Of a DNA stretch of 64,000 nt, positions 63,349-64,000 are shown piece by piece. The translations under genes were made by a program, and so were the position numbers. The DNA is from Nocardioides ganghwensis (GTDB lineage: Bacteria > Actinomycetota > Actinomycetes > Propionibacteriales > Nocardioidaceae): the NCBI RefSeq assembly GCF_014779655.1, contig NZ_JACXYX010000008.1:62001-126000 (forward strand). Direction: 5' to 3'. The notes beneath the pieces were generated by a model, which saw only the letters and a list, made by a program, of their open reading frames with translations, was not told the origin of the DNA and ran no database searches. The stretch's first letter is position 1, and every line of letters begins with the position of its first letter.

Positions 63349-64000
63349 TCACATGCCGTCGATGAGTCGCTGCACCCGCTCGTCGTAGGCCTTGAACGGG
63401 TCCTTGCAGAGCACCGTGCGCTGCGCCTGGTCGTTGAGCTTGAGGTGCACCCAGTCGACGGTGAAGTCACGCCGTCGCTCCTGCGCGCGCCGGATGAACT
63501 CGCCGCGCAGGCGCGCGCGGGTGTTCTGCGGAGGGACGCTCTTGGCCTCGAAGATCTTGAGGTCGCTGCTGACGCGGGCGACCGCACCGCGCTTCTCGAG
63601 CAGGTAGTAGAGCCCGCGGCCGCGGTGGATGTCGTGGTAGGCGAGGTCGAGCTGCGCGATGCGCGCGTCGCCCAGCGACAGGCCGTGCTTGGCGCGGTAG
63701 CGCTCGATGAGCTTGAGCTTGATGACCCAGTCGATCTCGCGGTCGACCAGGCCGAGGTCGTCGGACTCGACGGCCTTGAGCCCGCGCTCCCACAGGTCGA
63801 GGGCGCGCTCGATGGTCGGGGTGGAGATCTGACGGCGGTCGACGAAGTCGCGGGCCTTGCCGAGGTACTCGGCCTGGATCTCCAGCGCGCTCGCCTCGCG
63901 TCCGTTGGCCAGGCGCACCTTGCGGCGACCGGTCGGGTCGTGGCTGATCTCGCGGATGGCGCGGATGGGGTTCTCCATCGTGAGGTCGCGCATCACCACG
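63349..64000 (-). CDS. pafA: Pup-protein ligase PafA, C-terminal part (partial)
   Basis: The gene runs off the window; about 217 C-terminal residues of roughly 450 are present. The sequence ([43 protein letters not shown], and [18 protein letters not shown]) is that of the PafA C-terminal helical and Pup-binding domains. PafA attaches Pup to lysines of target proteins for degradation by the mycobacterial-type proteasome. With pafBC downstream, it confirms the paf locus. Confidence 0.93.
   Translation of the reverse strand, partial: VVMRDLTMENPIRAIREISHDPTGRRKVRLANGREASALEIQAEYLGKARDFVDRRQISTPTIERALDLWERGLKAVESDDLGLVDREIDWVIKLKLIERYRAKHGLSLGDARIAQLDLAYHDIHRGRGLYYLLEKRGAVARVSSDLKIFEAKSVPPQNTRARLRGEFIRRAQERRRDFTVDWVHLKLNDQAQRTVLCKDPFKAYDERVQRLIDGM

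Overview
The window is high-GC, gene-dense chromosomal DNA of an actinobacterium. Protein style and gene order point to Nocardioides or a close relative in the Propionibacteriales; this assignment is an inference, because the window has no rRNA. I read 64 protein-coding genes: 62 complete, plus gcvH (its 3' end only) and pafA (its C-terminal part only). I see no tRNA, rRNA, CRISPR array or full insertion sequence. Many neighbouring genes overlap by 1 or 4 bases (ATGA, GTGA or TGATG junctions), so most are read as translationally coupled units.

Layout. 1-6.1 kb is the conserved actinobacterial block gcvH - FHA protein (garA-like) - MerR (ftsR-like) - DUF151 - second MerR - gcvP. MerR-style palindromes lie before the FHA gene and the second MerR gene, a terminator follows the second MerR gene, and a glycine riboswitch precedes gcvP. 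6.1-18.5 kb holds a serine hydrolase, a three-gene SPFH/zinc-ribbon/small membrane protein unit, tldE-tldD, sbcC-sbcD and fdhD. 18.6-31.7 kb is a mixed stress and DNA-repair stretch: OsmC, cyclophilin lipoprotein, aldo-keto reductase, a stand-alone LigD phosphoesterase domain, a thioesterase-HTH fusion, a HelD-type RNA polymerase ATPase, homocysteine methyltransferase, an Nei-type glycosylase, and a UvrA-like resistance ATPase.

31.8-43.9 kb carries an AlkX/AlkZ-like glycosylase, a PhoD-like phosphatase with an alcohol dehydrogenase, an XRE-MurA fusion with its own palindromic operator, glycerophosphodiesterase plus MFS transporter, and the rbpA / fxsA - ppm - lnt group. rbpA has a near-ideal SigR-type promoter. 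44.3-49.7 kb is a lysine catabolic cluster: kamA (lysine 2,3-aminomutase) diverges from kdd-kamD-kamE-kal around a 9+9 bp palindrome. The 3-keto-5-aminohexanoate cleavage enzyme (kce) of the pathway is not in the window.

At 49.77-50.94 kb an AbiEi/DUF559-like nuclease gene is bracketed by two 68-bp inverted repeats, 64/68 identical, each able to fold into a long hairpin. This looks like a small mobile or repeat-associated nuclease unit and is the most unusual feature seen. 50.98-53.3 kb holds regulators (two paralogous TetR proteins and one Lrp/AsnC). 53.3-64 kb matches the mycobacterial Rv2090-Rv2097c neighbourhood: 5'-3' exonuclease, membrane protein, helY, (diacylglycerol kinase), tatC, tatA, pafC, pafB, (FKBP lipoprotein), pafA.
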